This document shows positions 34,950-47,925 of a stretch of 64,000 nt of DNA, one piece after another; within the stretch, counting starts at the first letter, position 1, and each line of letters starts with the position of its first letter. The DNA is from Cenococcum geophilum 1.58. Lineage: Eukaryota > Ascomycota > Dothideomycetes > Gloniales > Gloniaceae. The position numbers and the translations under genes were made by a program. The DNA lies in NCBI GenBank assembly GCA_001692895.1, contig KV748177.1, positions 2,666,001 through 2,730,000 on the forward strand, written 5' to 3'. The notes under the pieces were generated by a model. That model worked only from the letters and a program-made list of their open reading frames with translations. It had not been told where the DNA came from and searched no databases.

Positions 34950-36270
34950 AGTAATTGCAAAACCCTAGAAATAATCTTAACTATATAACGTTCTCTAGTT
35001 CTTACTAATTTACTATAGCCTTAATNTTTTTTAGATCTATACTAAGTTGGCCTAGTTTAATAATAAATTTAACAAAATTGGTCTTTCTAGTAAAGAACTC
35101 GCATTTCTTAATTATTACTAGTATCTATTCTTCCTATAGTCTCTTTAACACCCATTTAATATATTCCCCATATTCTTTCTTAGTTATTAAGTAGATAATA
35201 ATATCGTCGAGGTATACTATAATATATTTATCCAGGTGTTTTCCTAATATGTTATTAATACGCTTCTAGAATATTACTAGTGCGTTTATAAGCCCGAATT
35301 ATATAACTAATAGTTTATATAGTCCTTCCCTTATCCTAAAGGCTGCCTTCTATTTATTACCTTCCTTAATTCTAATCTAGTAGTACGCCTATCTTAAATT
35401 TATCTTTATAAAAATTTGCGCATTACCTATCCTATCTTAGATTTCGCTAATTAAGGGTAAAGGATACCTATCTATTCTAGTAATGCTATTTAACTATCTA
35501 TAATCGATATACAGCCTTAGTTTACCATTCTTCTTTAGTATAAATAGTACTAGATAACCCGCTAATAACTGCGATGGTCTAATATATCCCTTTTATAGGT
35601 TTTCTTAGATAAACTCTTTTAGTGCTCTACCTTCTTCTTTAGTAAGCTTATAGATTAAAAAGAACTTTAGACTTATTCCTAATTCCAATTCTATCTTATA
35701 GTCCTATACTATATACTCTAACAGCTTTTCACTTTCTAGTAACTATAGTTTCTTACCGTACTTATAGTATCTCTTTAGTATATAACTTAAGCCTCGCTTA
35801 GTCTCTTTATATATCGCTTTAATTTAGTACTATACTAACTTAGCTTATTATTACTACTTACGGCGTTAAGTATTCCTAATATTAACTTAACCTATAATCC
35901 AATCGATCCTTAGATTATATTCTTATAACCAAGGCATGCCTAATACTACCTTATCCTATCCTAATAGTAGGATATTAAAAGACATCTTAATTTATCTCCC
36001 TTTAATAGTTATTTAAATAGGTCCTATTTTAAGATTAATAATCCCTCCTCCATAGGCTATTAGATCTCCTAAAATTGTAACTAATAGGTAAGGTTACTCC
36101 TTTTATCTATAAGGTAGTCCTATTCTCTTAACTATTACTAGTAAGATATAGTTTTACGTTACTCCACTATCTATTAGCGCTTTAAACTGTTAATCTTACC
36201 ATTTAACTTATAAATTTAGGTATTATCCTTAAATTCCTTTAAGGGTCTAAGGCTCTACTACTAGCTCCCT
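34950..36270 (-). pseudogene. G protease and reverse transcriptase relic
   Basis: The protease active-site block ALIDSGVTQNYI-like lies at about 36150-36180, with Asp-Ser-Gly intact. RT spans about 35750-34950, and its YLDDI box (35198-35215) is intact because the codons are GAC GAT, so the second Asp codon is not preceded by T. Stops are present elsewhere. One N lies near 35026. Confidence 0.8.
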
Positions 36271-36279
36271 CTAGTTCTA

Positions 36280-39248
36280 TAGGCCTCTACTTTTCCTAAC
36301 TATTAGCTACTTAATCTTAGTATACTTAGCTTGCTCTTTAGCCAATACCTAGTTTACTTTTTATCTTTAATATACTATAGACACGTATTCTCTAAGCATT
36401 CCCACCACTATCGTCCATTTAAGCATTCTTCTATAAGGAATCTTCCTAGTTAAAATACTAAGCTTCCTTCCTCTTAAACCTCTATTAGATGCCATCTATA
36501 TATATATTTAGCATTCCTATACTATTACTTATCTATTATTCAGTATATCCTTATAGGGTATTTCCAATTCTTTTCTTTTAGATTCTTATATATCTTATAT
36601 ATATTATCCATACACGCAATCTATAATAACGTATAGTATACTAGGTGCTTTAGGTTAACTCTTAACTCATCTTTATCCTTAAGTTTAAACCTTTATTATA
36701 TTAATCTAAACGTTATAACTTTATTTATAGGTACTAAGATGCGTCTCTTACTTCTCTAATCCTCTAATTATTCCTCTAGATCCTTTAACGTTATAATTAA
36801 GGCTCCTTTAATATATGTTATAGCCCTTTCTATAATTAGGTGGTCTTAAATAACTCTTTTATCCAACTATATATAGAAATCTTCCCACTTATTATTATGC
36901 CTTTGCCTATACCATCTTTGGTATAGCTGCTAGAGTATATACAGTTTATCCGTAAGGAAGTATCTTCTCATTACTATATCGTGACAGCCCTTTATATGTC
37001 GCTCTTTAAACCTAGTTAGAATTCCTAGATTCTCTTTATCTTCTAGTTTAGTAAGCCATTTAGCTCTTAGTATACCTGCCCTAGGCCTATTAGTAATTCT
37101 TTATACTAGCGCTCTATCCTTTATACGTCCTACTATACTAGATCTCTTATCTAGTTTCTATTCTTACCATACGATAATTCTTTACCTAAATTCTTCTATA
37201 GTTTCCTTTAGTTTACGTCTTACGCTTTAATCCTTAAAGTTCTCTTACTTCTTAATTTTTATATTAGCTCTTTAATCTTCAGTCTAAATACTATATTCTA
37301 TTAGTAAGTCTTCTAGGTCTATATATCTATCTCCTAATCTAATTACTATTTGCGCCGCAGATTCTCTAATCTGTAAAGAAGCTCCTTACCTCTTTTCTAT
37401 AGGTGTCTTAATTCATACTCCGAATTTTTAGTCCCTTTAGATCCTTAATCCTAAGCTTGCTTCTAACTTAAGCTTAGCTCTAGCCTTAGTCCAACTAGGC
37501 TTACTTAGTNTTCTTATCTNNTCTTAANAGTCTTAAATCTNACTTATCTTATCTTAAGAGTCTTANNNCTATAGGAANNTNCGTCCTAAGCTTATTTATA
37601 TATTACTAAACTAAGCCGCTGCTCTACTCCATCGGTTATCATCTATTATAGGTCCTTAAGCTTGCCTTATCTCGTCTTAAGAATCTTAGTCGTCTTACAT
37701 CTCGTCTTAAGAGTCTTAAGCCTTTAGCCTTTTGCCTTTATTAAGTGCCGAAGTAGTTTATTATCCTACTTCTCTTACGTCTCGCGAAGCGATAGATATT
37801 ATATCTAGTAGGGTCTTAATCTCTACTAATATTCCCTATTCTATAGTGGAATCATCTTCTACCTCTAGTATAACATCTCCGAGGTCTACATACTCCTAGT
37901 AAGCTGCCTTTATTACCTTATTATTATAAAATACTTTGCCTATATTAAAATCATCGTCCTTAATATCTAATCTACGAGCTAGTTTGTTAGTTCCTTTATA
38001 TTCTATAGGTTATAGCTCTTATAGCTAATAGCTTACGCCATACTTAGCGTCCTTATAAATTTAGTATATATTATTATAACAAAACGCAAAACTTTTAATT
38101 AAACATTCTTTTATTCCTTATAGCATATTATTATCCCTCTATACGTATATATTATCTACTAGTCTTATACCCTTTACTATATAGTAACTTTATCCACTTC
38201 TATAGTCTCTAATATAGTGACCCTATTTCCCGCAATTTATATAAGCTCCTTTTTTAAACTATCTTTCTTGCTATAAAGTCCGCCTAAATATCTTCTACTG
38301 CTAAGATCCCTAATTTAGCCTCTACTCCTTAGGCTCTTAATTACTTAATTCTTATCCTCTAGGTTTCTATAGTTTCTTACTCCTTCTTTTATAGGCTTCT
38401 TTAGTACCACTTAGGTCTATTAGCTCTACGCCATACTATAGTTTTTAACTTAGCTTTTATTGTTACGTACTCTACGCCTTATATAACTATAAAACTCTAT
38501 CCTAACCTTTCTTAGCCTATTCCCTTTAGTAAATCCAATTATTAATCTTAATTACCTAATCTATTAGTTCCCTTAAGGTGTCCGTATCTTCCATTAGAAT
38601 AATTACGTCCTAAACTTTAGCCTTAAGTCCCTATTTATACTATACCATAAGCGCCCTATTATTCCACTCTACTTATATTACTAACATCTAGAATTACATT
38701 ATATACTTAATTACTAAGGTTTATTGCGTTAGGTTTTAGAGCTTTCTCTTTACTATAGTTATTGCCTCTAGGTCTCCAAATATCTATATAAGTCACTCTA
38801 TAAATCCATTCTAGCTTAAGAACATAAACCGTACCTCTTAGTTAGTAGTCGTTATGCCATTCGCTTATATCTCTATAAGGTAAAACTTAAACCACTTAAG
38901 TGCCCTTCCTGTTAAGAACAGTCCTGCATACGCTATTTAATCCATAGGTATTACCAGCTTTACTCCTTCCTATGCTACCTTAAAGTGCATTTATATAAGG
39001 AATCCTTTAAGCTTTAATTTCTCTCCTAAGTATCTTTTAATTAATAGTAACTTAACCTTTGCTGCGCCTATCCCGTTAATCCTATTTTCCAACGTTATAT
39101 TATTTTCTATTAACTAATCAACTATCTCTTATAGTTGTCCGACCNTTATAGGTTACTATAAGTCAGTATCTACTATACTGGTATCGTTACCTAACCTTAA
39201 AGTAGTTGCTGCCGTTAATAGCATTATAGTAGCTGCTTTTAGTGGCAT
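36280..39248 (-). pseudogene. G gag relic
   Basis: The start codon ATG (39246-39248, minus) is intact, opening MPLKAATIMLLTAAT. A CCHC knuckle reads NCGK.GHYIRDYR near 38260-38205. The region 37490-37720 contains repeated TCTTAAGAGTCTTA blocks and about ten ambiguous bases. Stops are dense. Capsid role inferred from position and the knuckle. Confidence 0.78.
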
Positions 39249-39292
39249 TTTATTTAACTCTCTATACTAATACCGTAACTAAGTAGTAATTA

Positions 39293-39718
39293 TATAACGG
39301 AACCTTATAGTAAGAACTACGGTAGGCTTGTTATTAAGCTAGGTATATAGGAAATGCAAGTATAGAGGTCAATAAGATAATAATAACTAGTAGAGTGGTT
39401 GCCTAATAGATTAACTCTAATTGTATTCTAAGAATCACTATAAGAAAGGAACTATCTAGGTAGGGACTATGGTTCTTTAAATACACAACCGTACTCCTAA
39501 GAAATCCTTCTTATACGTAATATACATATACTCTATCTACTCTGTTACGGATTATATAGATCCTACAGATTATATAAATCACCCTACGTGACCTTAGTTA
39601 CCATTCCTCGTCACATAGCTCTATTGGCTCCATCCTAGACCATACCTAAATCAACTAACTAGCTTCTTCCGACTCTTCTCCTAGTAGTCATAACATTGTA
39701 CTTAAAGCGTCCGTAACA
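39293..39718 (-). repeat. 5' LTR of G, intact
   Basis: Complete 426-bp copy. Its lower half matches 24352-24545 and its upper half 31942-32172. It is followed by TSD AAGGC (39719-39723). Confidence 0.9.
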
Positions 39719-39788
39719 AAGGCCTTAGTACTAAAGAAGTATACTAACCCTACTATAAAGGTACTAGTAGAGTATTATAACCGCCTAA
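39719..39788 (+). pseudogene. C protease fragment between G and H
   Basis: The frame gives ALVLKKYTNPTIKVLVEYYN, matching B near 5570-5620. The last five bases, CCTAA (39784-39788), form the left target site of H. Confidence 0.75.
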
Positions 39789-40086
39789 TGTTAGCAACTT
39801 AGTTAATCAAGGCATAAGTACGGTAAAAGGGACGCGTAAGCCTATATGATTAGTAGTTTATAAATAAAGATTTAAAGCTAAAGAAATAAAAGGAGATAGA
39901 GGGTAGCGCTGCTTAACGTTATATACGATCCTCTAGTTATATAACGACAACTATCTAAAACTGTATAAAACTGTCTATAACTATCTACGACTATCTGCAA
40001 CTATTTATAACTATTTATAACTATCCGTTATAATCTACCGATATTTATTAGCTACAATCTACTAGTTTCCACTAGTGCCGTAATAT
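39789..40086 (-). repeat. 3' LTR of H
   Basis: Matches 47926-48222. It contains an expanded run of CTATCTRNAACTR-type pentamer repeats (about 39945-40030), which makes it longer than the LTR of J. Confidence 0.88.
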
Positions 40087-40147
40087 TACCCCCCCCCCCT
40101 CTCCAAAAAAGCCCGCCCTTAGGCTTTGTACGTCTATATTATGTCTA

Positions 40148-40297
40148 TCCCTTCGGCTGATAAGGTTCTACAATAGTTGGACTATACGCGAACACCAGAA
40201 TCAAAAGTACGCGTATAGTTATAGGGCCTTAATCCTGTTAATTCTATTAGCTGGCTCTTATTAATAACCGTAGGACCAAATCTACCAGCCGAAGGGA
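40148..40297. mobile_element. 150-bp MITE in H 3' region
   Basis: TCCCTTCGGCTG (40148-40159) is exactly inverted at 40286-40297. TA lies immediately outside both ends (40146-40147 and 40298-40299). The interior is non-coding. J, otherwise collinear, lacks it and has a different inserted module near the same position. Confidence 0.8.
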
Positions 40298-40399
40298 TAG
40301 GGTATTCTTATCTTTATACTTAATAGGCAGCTTATTATCTTCGCTATTATAGCACTCTATTTACTTATTAAGGTGCTTTAGGGGTCCGGGTTTATTAGG

Positions 40400-43175
40400 G
40401 TAATAACTATAGAATTTCTAAAGCTTATAGGGACTACCTATAAAGTTCTATATAGGGTACTAAGTGGGGTCTAGGTCGTACCCTTTCTAACTAACACAAT
40501 ATTTTAATATTCCCCTTATAAGCTTAAAGGCCAGTATTTCTTTAATTTCCTATTTATTATCGCCATTAACTTAAATTGGTAGGGGAGGTTTATTCTTTTA
40601 TCTAGGTAATAGGTTGTTTATAGCTTTCTATAGTTTATCTAAAGAGAAAATAGGGTAAACTTTAATTAAATCTAGGAGCTTTACTTTATACACATTACCT
40701 ATTTTCTTAAGAACCTTATACGGTCCTACTATCTAATAGTTTAGCTTACGGCTAGGTCGTTCTATCTTTTAGTTCTTTGTTATAACCTAGTCTATATCTC
40801 CTACGGTAAAGTTAGGCTCTTACCTATACTTATTTGCCTACTATTATATTAATTTCTATGCCTTTTCTAGATTTATATGGGCTACTATCTAGGCTTCTTC
40901 TAAGCGCTTAGCGTACTGCTAAGCTTCCTTATAAAATAGTTTTTTGCGTATAGTCTAGGGTCCTTTTAGTCTTTTCCAGTCAAAGCTTATACGGGGTAAG
41001 TAGCCCATTTCTAGCTAGATAGGGGCAAATCCTATAAAGTTATAAGGTAGGGTTGCTTAGGCGTAGTCTATTAGGGATAGTAGTTTAGCCTAGTTATCTT
41101 AGAAGTAGTTAATAAAGGGCCGAAGTCTCTAGTCTAAGTATTAATATACAATTTCCGTCTAACTATCTATTTGGGGGTAGTATGCTATAAAAAGCTTTAG
41201 CTTAATACCTAAGATTTAGGTAAACTTATTCTAGAAAGCTAAAATAAATTACGGCCTATAATCGGATATAATAGTATCTAGTAGTCTATAAATTCGGTAG
41301 ACGTAGTAGATATATAGTCGGGCCACCTCTTTAGCATTAATATTTTTATAATAGGAGATTAAAAACGGGCGCTTACTAAAGCGGTTAACTAGGATTATAA
41401 CTATATCGTATCCGTTACGGTCCGTAGGTAGTTTATAAAAGTCTATAAAGATATACTACTAGGGGCGTTCTAATATTAGGAGTAGTTTTAATAGTTCTAG
41501 GGTCTTATCTTAAGGAATTATAGATCTGCGGTAGTTGTTATAGTTCCGTATATAGCGGTTAATATCTATAACTATTCCAGGCTAGTAGTAGCGTTCACTA
41601 ATAATCTTACAGGTCTTTTTTTTTAGGGTAGGCTGTAAAAACCTAGGTATAAGCTTTAGCAATAAGCCAGGTCCGTAAGTTCTATTTTTTAGCTACTACT
41701 AGCCATTTCTAGTACTTAAGTAGTCCGTTTTTAAGGGTTTATAGGCTAGTAACGTTCTTTACCTTTTTACGGTACTCCTATAGAGAGGGGGTTATTTAGT
41801 TAGCCTAGAGGAGTTTATTAATAAGGTTAAGTTTAGAGGAGTTAATAGGATATATCTCGGCGCCTAAGGAGTCTGTACTTAGTTCTGCCTATATCTAAGG
41901 GTTAAGGTATTTTAGTTATAGTAGCGTCTAGGTCTATAATAAAATCTTTATAGCTATCTAGTTATCTAAATCTTACTTACGCCTTATAAGAGCGTCCGTA
42001 TAGTTCGTAGCGCCTAGTCTATATATAATTAAGAAGTTAAACTAAGATAGGGTATCTACCTAGCGTACCTACCAGGCTATAAGGGCCTTAGTTATTATAA
42101 AGTATTCTAGGGCCTTATAATCTAAAACTACCTTAATCGGCTTAGGGGTCCCCTCTAGCTATATACACCAGTACTAAAAGCTAGAGATAATAGCTAGTAT
42201 TTCTTTATTATAGATATAGTAGTTTAGCTTAACATCTATTATAGTCTTTAAATAGTATATAATAGGGTGCTACTCTCCGTCCGGTTGCTTTTAGGAAAAA
42301 ATACTAGCTATTACGCTATCTAAGGCATTAGTTTCTAGCATTAAGGGCCGTTCTGGGTTAAAATAGGTAAGTAAGGGAGCTAATACTAGCCGTTTCTTAA
42401 GTTTATTAAAGGCCTGTCTATATATAGCGTTAAAGTAAAAGAGCTAGTCTTTTCTAGTAAGACGGTTAAGAGGCCAGGCGATCCTACTATAGTTCTTAAT
42501 AAAGCGTTAATAAAAGTTATAAAAACCTAAAAATAATTATACCCCCTTTATAGTCCGTAGGGGTACCTACTAGTTAATTATAGCCGTCTTCTCTAGGTTA
42601 GTTTTAATTCCGTTTATACTAATAATAAAACCTAAGTACTTTATACGCTTAATACTAAACTTTAACTTTTTAATGTTAACCTAGAAGCTAGCCCCGCGGA
42701 GCTGTTATAGGACTTTATAGACATACTTCTTATATTCTAGCTTATTCTTAAAGTAAATTATAATATTATCTAAATAGGCTATATAAAAGTCGATAAGGTA
42801 GTTAAAGAGTATATTATTTATATACCGCTAGTATATAGCTAGTCTATTAGTTAGTCTAAAAGGGAGTACCTTATATTTATACATTCCGTAATGGGTTTAA
42901 AATATAATAAGATCTTTAAACCTAGGGTTTATTTTAATTTAGTAGAAGGCCTAGCGGATATTAAGCTTTATAAAGACCTTAGCTCTACTTATTTGGGCTA
43001 AAGTCTTATTAAATAGGGGCAGCGGATAGCGGTCTTTGCGGGTTATATTATTTAGCTTATAGTAGTTAATATAAAAGTAGAGGCCTCTATTTAGCTTTTT
43101 AATAAAGAGAATAGGTAAGGTAAAAGGGGCTTAGCTATGCTTAATAAAGCCCTTATTTAGGTTATTAATAAGATA
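40400..43175 (-). pseudogene. H pol relic: integrase, RNase H, RT (distal part)
   Basis: Collinear with J 50180-53012. RNase H is at about 42320-41950, the RT box YLDNI near 42765 (second Asp lost) and the integrase at about 41700-41000. The reading is on the minus strand and stops are dense. It is broken at 43175 by the pogo-like element; J reads straight through the same site (AATAAGGTACTGC). Confidence 0.82.
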
Positions 43176-45229
43176 CAGTCAAAACCCCTTATGACGATAT
43201 GGGGTATATAACGATATTATCTATATTACGATACATACCCTTAATTAACCCATTTTTTGGTGTAATATTACGATATTCTGGCTTTTGGTAATATCGTTAA
43301 GGTGTCTTACCAATATCGGTATAACCAGATTTTAATTCGTTGGATTTGACGCTTGCTCACCGCATGTTTAGCCATTAATACCCACCACACAACAATTTAA
43401 ATCCATTAAAATAACCCTCAGATCTTACTCTCTATACTTAATACTACCTTATTTATTATAATAAGACATTAAAATCCTAAAAGGCAACGCCGTTATGGAT
43501 TCTCTAACTTTAAACGCTAAAAAATACGCACTTACTACCTAAATTACCCCCACCTATTACAAAACCAGCTTGCTTAATAGGCTACCGACTTCTTCCGTCG
43601 TAAAATTAATTAATCGTTAATATTAGAAATACTTAGCGATAAGTTTAAGCACCTTAATATAGCCAAACTACTATATAGGCAAGGCAGGCGAGAGCGCAAG
43701 AGGGACACTAAATAGCCTCTTTTAGAGGAAGCTCTCTTTAAGTGGCACCAACGCCTACAGAACTCTCGTATTCCTATTTCTGGCGAGCTTATACGTGTTG
43801 CCGCCGCTTAGTTATAGCAACGGATACCTATATTAGCTAACATACCAGAGCCAAAGTGGTCTATTGGCTGGTTAGAAGGCTTTAAATCTCGCAATAATAT
43901 TCGTAAGAGAAAGCAGTATAGTAAGGCTGCCTCAGTTAATATGGAGGGGGCGGAGGATCGCATAATAGAGCTTCGAGCAATTGTCGCACCTTATTTACTA
44001 AATAATGTTTACAATATGGATAAGATAGGGCTATTTTGGAAGGCTATACTAGATACTACATTAGCTACTAAGGCTTAATCAGGAATAAAGAAATAGAAGG
44101 CACGAATCTCTCTAGGAAATTGCATGAATGTAAATAGCTCCAACAAGCTTCCTCTTCTTATAATTGGCTCAGCACAACGGCTATGTTGCTTTGCGGCTAA
44201 TAAAGTTAATATAACCTTATTGGATATTATCTGGAGGTATAATAAAAAGGCCTAGATAATAACGGTTATTATGCTTAACTGGCTTACCTAGTTTAACAAA
44301 AGGATATCTAGTAGGAAGGTGCTCCTCTTAATTAACGGCTTTAGCGCCTATAAAGTAGCCGTTTAAACAATCTTTAAGAACGGCTCTCTTAAGAATACGC
44401 GCGTCGAGTTCCTCCCTCTAAATTGCACCTCTGTATACCAGCCTCTTAACCAAGGGATAATTGTAAACTTTAAGCTTTTCTACCAAAGATATTGGATGCG
44501 GTTTATGGTAGAGCAATCGCTTAAAAACTAAGATCTAATTAAGCAGATGCATGTCCTATGGGCGATTTGATGGATAATTGCAGCTTAGCAGGAAGTTATA
44601 CCAGAGATAATTAAGAACTACTTTATTAAATCTACGTTATTTGGCTCTCGTATAGGCCCACAGCCTCGCCCTTAGGGTTATATAGATCCTCCTATTGTTA
44701 ATAAGCTGTAGATAATAGTAGAAGAGCTATAAGCAGTAGGAAGAATCCATACTATAGCAAATATTTAGGATTTTATTAAGCTACCGGGTAAGGAAGTAGA
44801 GGATTTAATGGAGGATCTTATTAAGCACATAGCAGAGCTCTACGCAGGGCCCGACCGCGATGTAGAGACGGATAAGGAAGTCATTAAGCAACCTCAAATT
44901 AAGCTTAATAAGGCGCTTGACGCCTTATAAAAGCTTTATCTTTATAAGGAATAGTAGGAAGATTGTAATAGAGATGTAATTACGACTCTATTAAGGCATA
45001 AGCGACGACTTTAAAATCGACGAGGTCGGAACACCAAACAGCAATTAATTACGACGTATTTTAGTGTAGCCAATTGCTCAATTGCGGCTTTACGGGCGTA
45101 GATATATAATATCATTACCTAATTTTAATTTTGGGTGCATTTTATATACAAATACGGAATACAACGATACCCTTAGTATTACGATACGGTCGGCTAAATA
45201 AGTCGTATCGTTATAAGGGGTTTTGACTG
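43176..45229 (+). mobile_element. pogo/Fot1-like DNA transposon in H
   Basis: TIRs CAGTCAAAACCCCTTAT (left 43176; right, reverse complemented, ending 45229) extend to about 26 bp with few mismatches. TA flanks both sides (43174-43175 and 45230-45231). CAGT ends with a TA duplication are typical of the pogo/Fot1 group. The interior encodes one DDE_1 transposase relic on the plus strand. Confidence 0.92.
43494..45115 (+). pseudogene. pogo/Fot1-like transposase relic
   Basis: The ATG at 43494 opens MDSLTLNAKKYAL. The DNA-binding half spans about 43500-43960. The DDE_1 catalytic half shows NMDKIGLFWK near 44015-44045 (first Asp present), LLLINGFSAYK near 44325-44355, where the second Asp is Asn, and LPLNCTSVYQPLNQG near 44405-44450. 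About ten in-frame stops and several frame changes. It keeps more TG and CA than H around it, so its RIP damage is lighter. Confidence 0.88.
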
Positions 45230-45231
45230 TA

Positions 45232-47745
45232 CTACTTTATAGCCTATAATTCGGTAGTAAACTACTCGTAAAGGGGGCTAAAGCTAAGGGTATTTTCCTT
45301 ACCCTACTTAATCTTAATCTTATAGTTATACGGTTAGTAAGGTAGAAGTATATTAGACGCTACTTTAGAGAATATATCCTTAAATTTCTAGTATTAATAG
45401 GGTAGCTTTTATTCTACTAGTTCCTTATCTATAAGCTTACTTTCTTATCCACTAAGCTTACTTCCCTTTTCCTTAATTATTTAATTAATTTCGTATAAGC
45501 TCATTATAAAGGTAATGGTATTAGGCTAAACTAAGTTCTGGTAAAATCCTATAGTACTAATATAGTAAATATTAACTAGTAGGAGGTCTGCTAGTTTCCT
45601 TATAGCTATTTTTTAAACCGTATTTTACAGTTTAGGGTTTATAATCTTTCTTAGCTCCTATTCTATTTTCCGCAGATTATACCTCTAATCTATTGGTTTA
45701 GTATAATATCTAACATCCTTTACTGTTCTTCGTAGCTATATAGGGCCTAAGCTCTCTATAGAGGGCTTTTTTAGGTTATTACTAACTTCCTAGGTTTTTA
45801 ATACGGGTGGCGTAATATAGGTAGTCTAGGGGCGATATAGTATATAAATCCGTTGCAAATTAAGCTATATATCTTTCTTAAAAGCCTAGTCTTTACATAT
45901 AGCATTAGCCTAGTAAATAGTATTAATCTAGGGCTGTATAAGGTTTTCTATTATAATACTAATTTCTTTTATAAAGAAAGGGGTTATAGGTAGGATTTTG
46001 GGCTAGATAAGCTGTCTACTCTATATATTAAGCTATAAGCCTAAATAGGCTAGCTATTTTTACCCTAAGATTATATTATAGCTACCTAGGTCTATAATAA
46101 GGAAGGGGATATTATACTACCTTTATCTATTAATATAAAGGTAAATCCGCAAGATAGTTATAATAGGTAGCCCTATCTGCCCGTTATACCCGCGGATAAA
46201 AATTAGTTTAGGCAGTTCTTTAATAGGTATATTTAGAAAGTTAGCCAGCTTTATAGTATACTAGGTATCTATTAAGGTAAAGGTATTTACTCTAGAGTTA
46301 GCTAAAGTAAAGGTTAAAACTTAGTATCTATTATAAAATAAAGTATAAGGGATAGTGCAGCTTTTTTTATTAACTAGCTAACCTAGATTAACATCTAATA
46401 TATTAATCCCTTTTAACCCTAAAGAGGAGTCTTCCTCTAAGGTTCCTCTTTTTCTAACTTTACGCTATCCTCCTAGATTAATAAAACCTTATCCGCTTTT
46501 ACGCCTATTAAGCAATCCTTTATATAGTAACCTTTCTAACTATAAGAAAAGCAAGCTCCCTAATTACTAAGGGCCTATATATAGGGGTTACTATATATAG
46601 GCTGAGTATTTACTAAACCTATAGTAGGACTAGCTATATAGCTAGCTGTTAAATTAGCGGCGGGCTATATAGGCAGTGCTATAGGGGTTGCTAATCGTGC
46701 TAAGGCATTATAGGCCGTTCTTATATTGCTTATAGTCTAATTTAAAGGGTTTCTAGCTTTATACCGTTTAGCGCGTACCTTAATTTAGTAAAGGCCTTAG
46801 TTAATAGCTAAGCACTAGTTTATAAGTTCCTTTAGCGTCTATATAGTAGTAAAAACTAGTAGTATAGCTCGCTATAGGTCTAGGGTAAGCTTATTAAATA
46901 GGTCTGGCATTAAATCTTCTTAGGGAATTTAAGCCTAGCTAACTAGGTATAAAAAGCGGGTCTAAAAGGCTAAGAAGGTCTCTGTCGTTTTTATATTTAG
47001 GCTTTTATAATTAAGTTGGGCGTTTTATACTTTAAAGGGGTCCTTATAAATAGAAAATAGGTAGATAATTATCTCTTCTTTAGAGAGGAAGGGATTTACT
47101 AAGTCCTATGCATACTAAGGACATAGGTATATCTATACATCCCTACTAGTACGGCCGAAGACATAGGCTATTTTAGCCTAAGTAATAGGAAAGTAGTCTA
47201 TATTAACTTTAAGCTTATCCTATAATTAAAGCTTCTAATTATTAAATATAGGGTCGGTTCTATCTATAAGCAATAGGGGGTCCGCAACCTTTACGGACCG
47301 CAATAATACTAATACTATATATTAGGCTAGAGCCTTAAGGACTATAGCAAATCTCTAGGTATTTAATAACTCTTTACTAGGTATAGGGGGTTCTCTAGCT
47401 TTAAGTAGCTCTTAAAGTCATTTAATTTCGGCATTAGCTACTACAAGCTCTACCTAAAAGTTTAAGTTAGTTACTATTTTACCATTAGAGGTATTTAAGG
47501 GTCCTATAGCTGCTTTATCGGCTACTATATTTCTTAGCATTGTAGTATAGTTATTAGGGTAACTTTTAATAGAATTTTGTAGGGGTTCTAGTCTATACGT
47601 ATTTTATAAATCTTATTATTTTTTTCTATTATTTTAATTCTATTTTATTCTTTAAGTTCTAGTAATATTCTTTAGGTCTACTTCTATATTTTATTCTTAT
47701 TTATAGTCTATAGATATTTTTAAGTTCCTTCTTAGGAAGAAGAGG
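45232..47745 (-). pseudogene. H gag, protease and RT N-terminus relic
   Basis: Collinear with J 53013-55490. A CCHC knuckle near 46560-46520 (CFSYS.KGYYI.DC) has lost its second Cys to Tyr (TGY to TAY). The region upstream of the knuckle matches J's gag (NIKIT..FLAF.TRFLYL near 46950). Multiple stops. Confidence 0.78.
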
Positions 47746-47750
47746 CAGTT

Positions 47751-47908
47751 TGTTACGGCACTGATACAAACCCTAGTCAGGGGCTCGGCCGAGCCTTAGC
47801 GCCATGTATATAGACGTGTCCTTTCCTCGACCTTCTTCCAGACCTCGTCTTGGAATTCTCGTTCACTGGCTACCAATAGATTCTTGTTCTTTTGACTGAG
47901 CCTTTACA
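47751..47908. repeat. 158-bp solo LTR, little RIP, in H leader
   Basis: Starts TGTTACGGCACTGATAC and ends CCTTTACA, flanked by AGTT (47747-47750 and 47909-47912). J lacks it at the same place (AAGAAAGAGTAGAG against AGCTTTAG on either side). It has normal TG and CA content and a perfect palindrome GGCTCGGCCGAGCC near 47787-47800. It does not match any other LTR in the window. A 4-bp TSD and TG...CA ends fit an LTR; a SINE-like or other small element is less likely. Confidence 0.65.
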
Positions 47909-47925
47909 AGTTAAGCTTTAGATAA

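Larger units (their letters stand above)
24352..39718 (-). mobile_element. Ty3/gypsy retrotransposon G, with nested insertions
   Basis: The right LTR is 39293-39718 (426 bp). The left LTR is the sum of 24352-24545 and 31942-32172, split by the piggyBac-like element. AAGGC flanks the whole at 24347-24351 and 39719-39723. LTR ends read TGTTACGGA...TTCCGTTATA on the minus strand. A purine run GAGAGGAGGGAGATAG abuts the left LTR at about 32173-32188. Gag, protease, RT, RNase H and integrase lie on the minus strand between. Confidence 0.92.
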
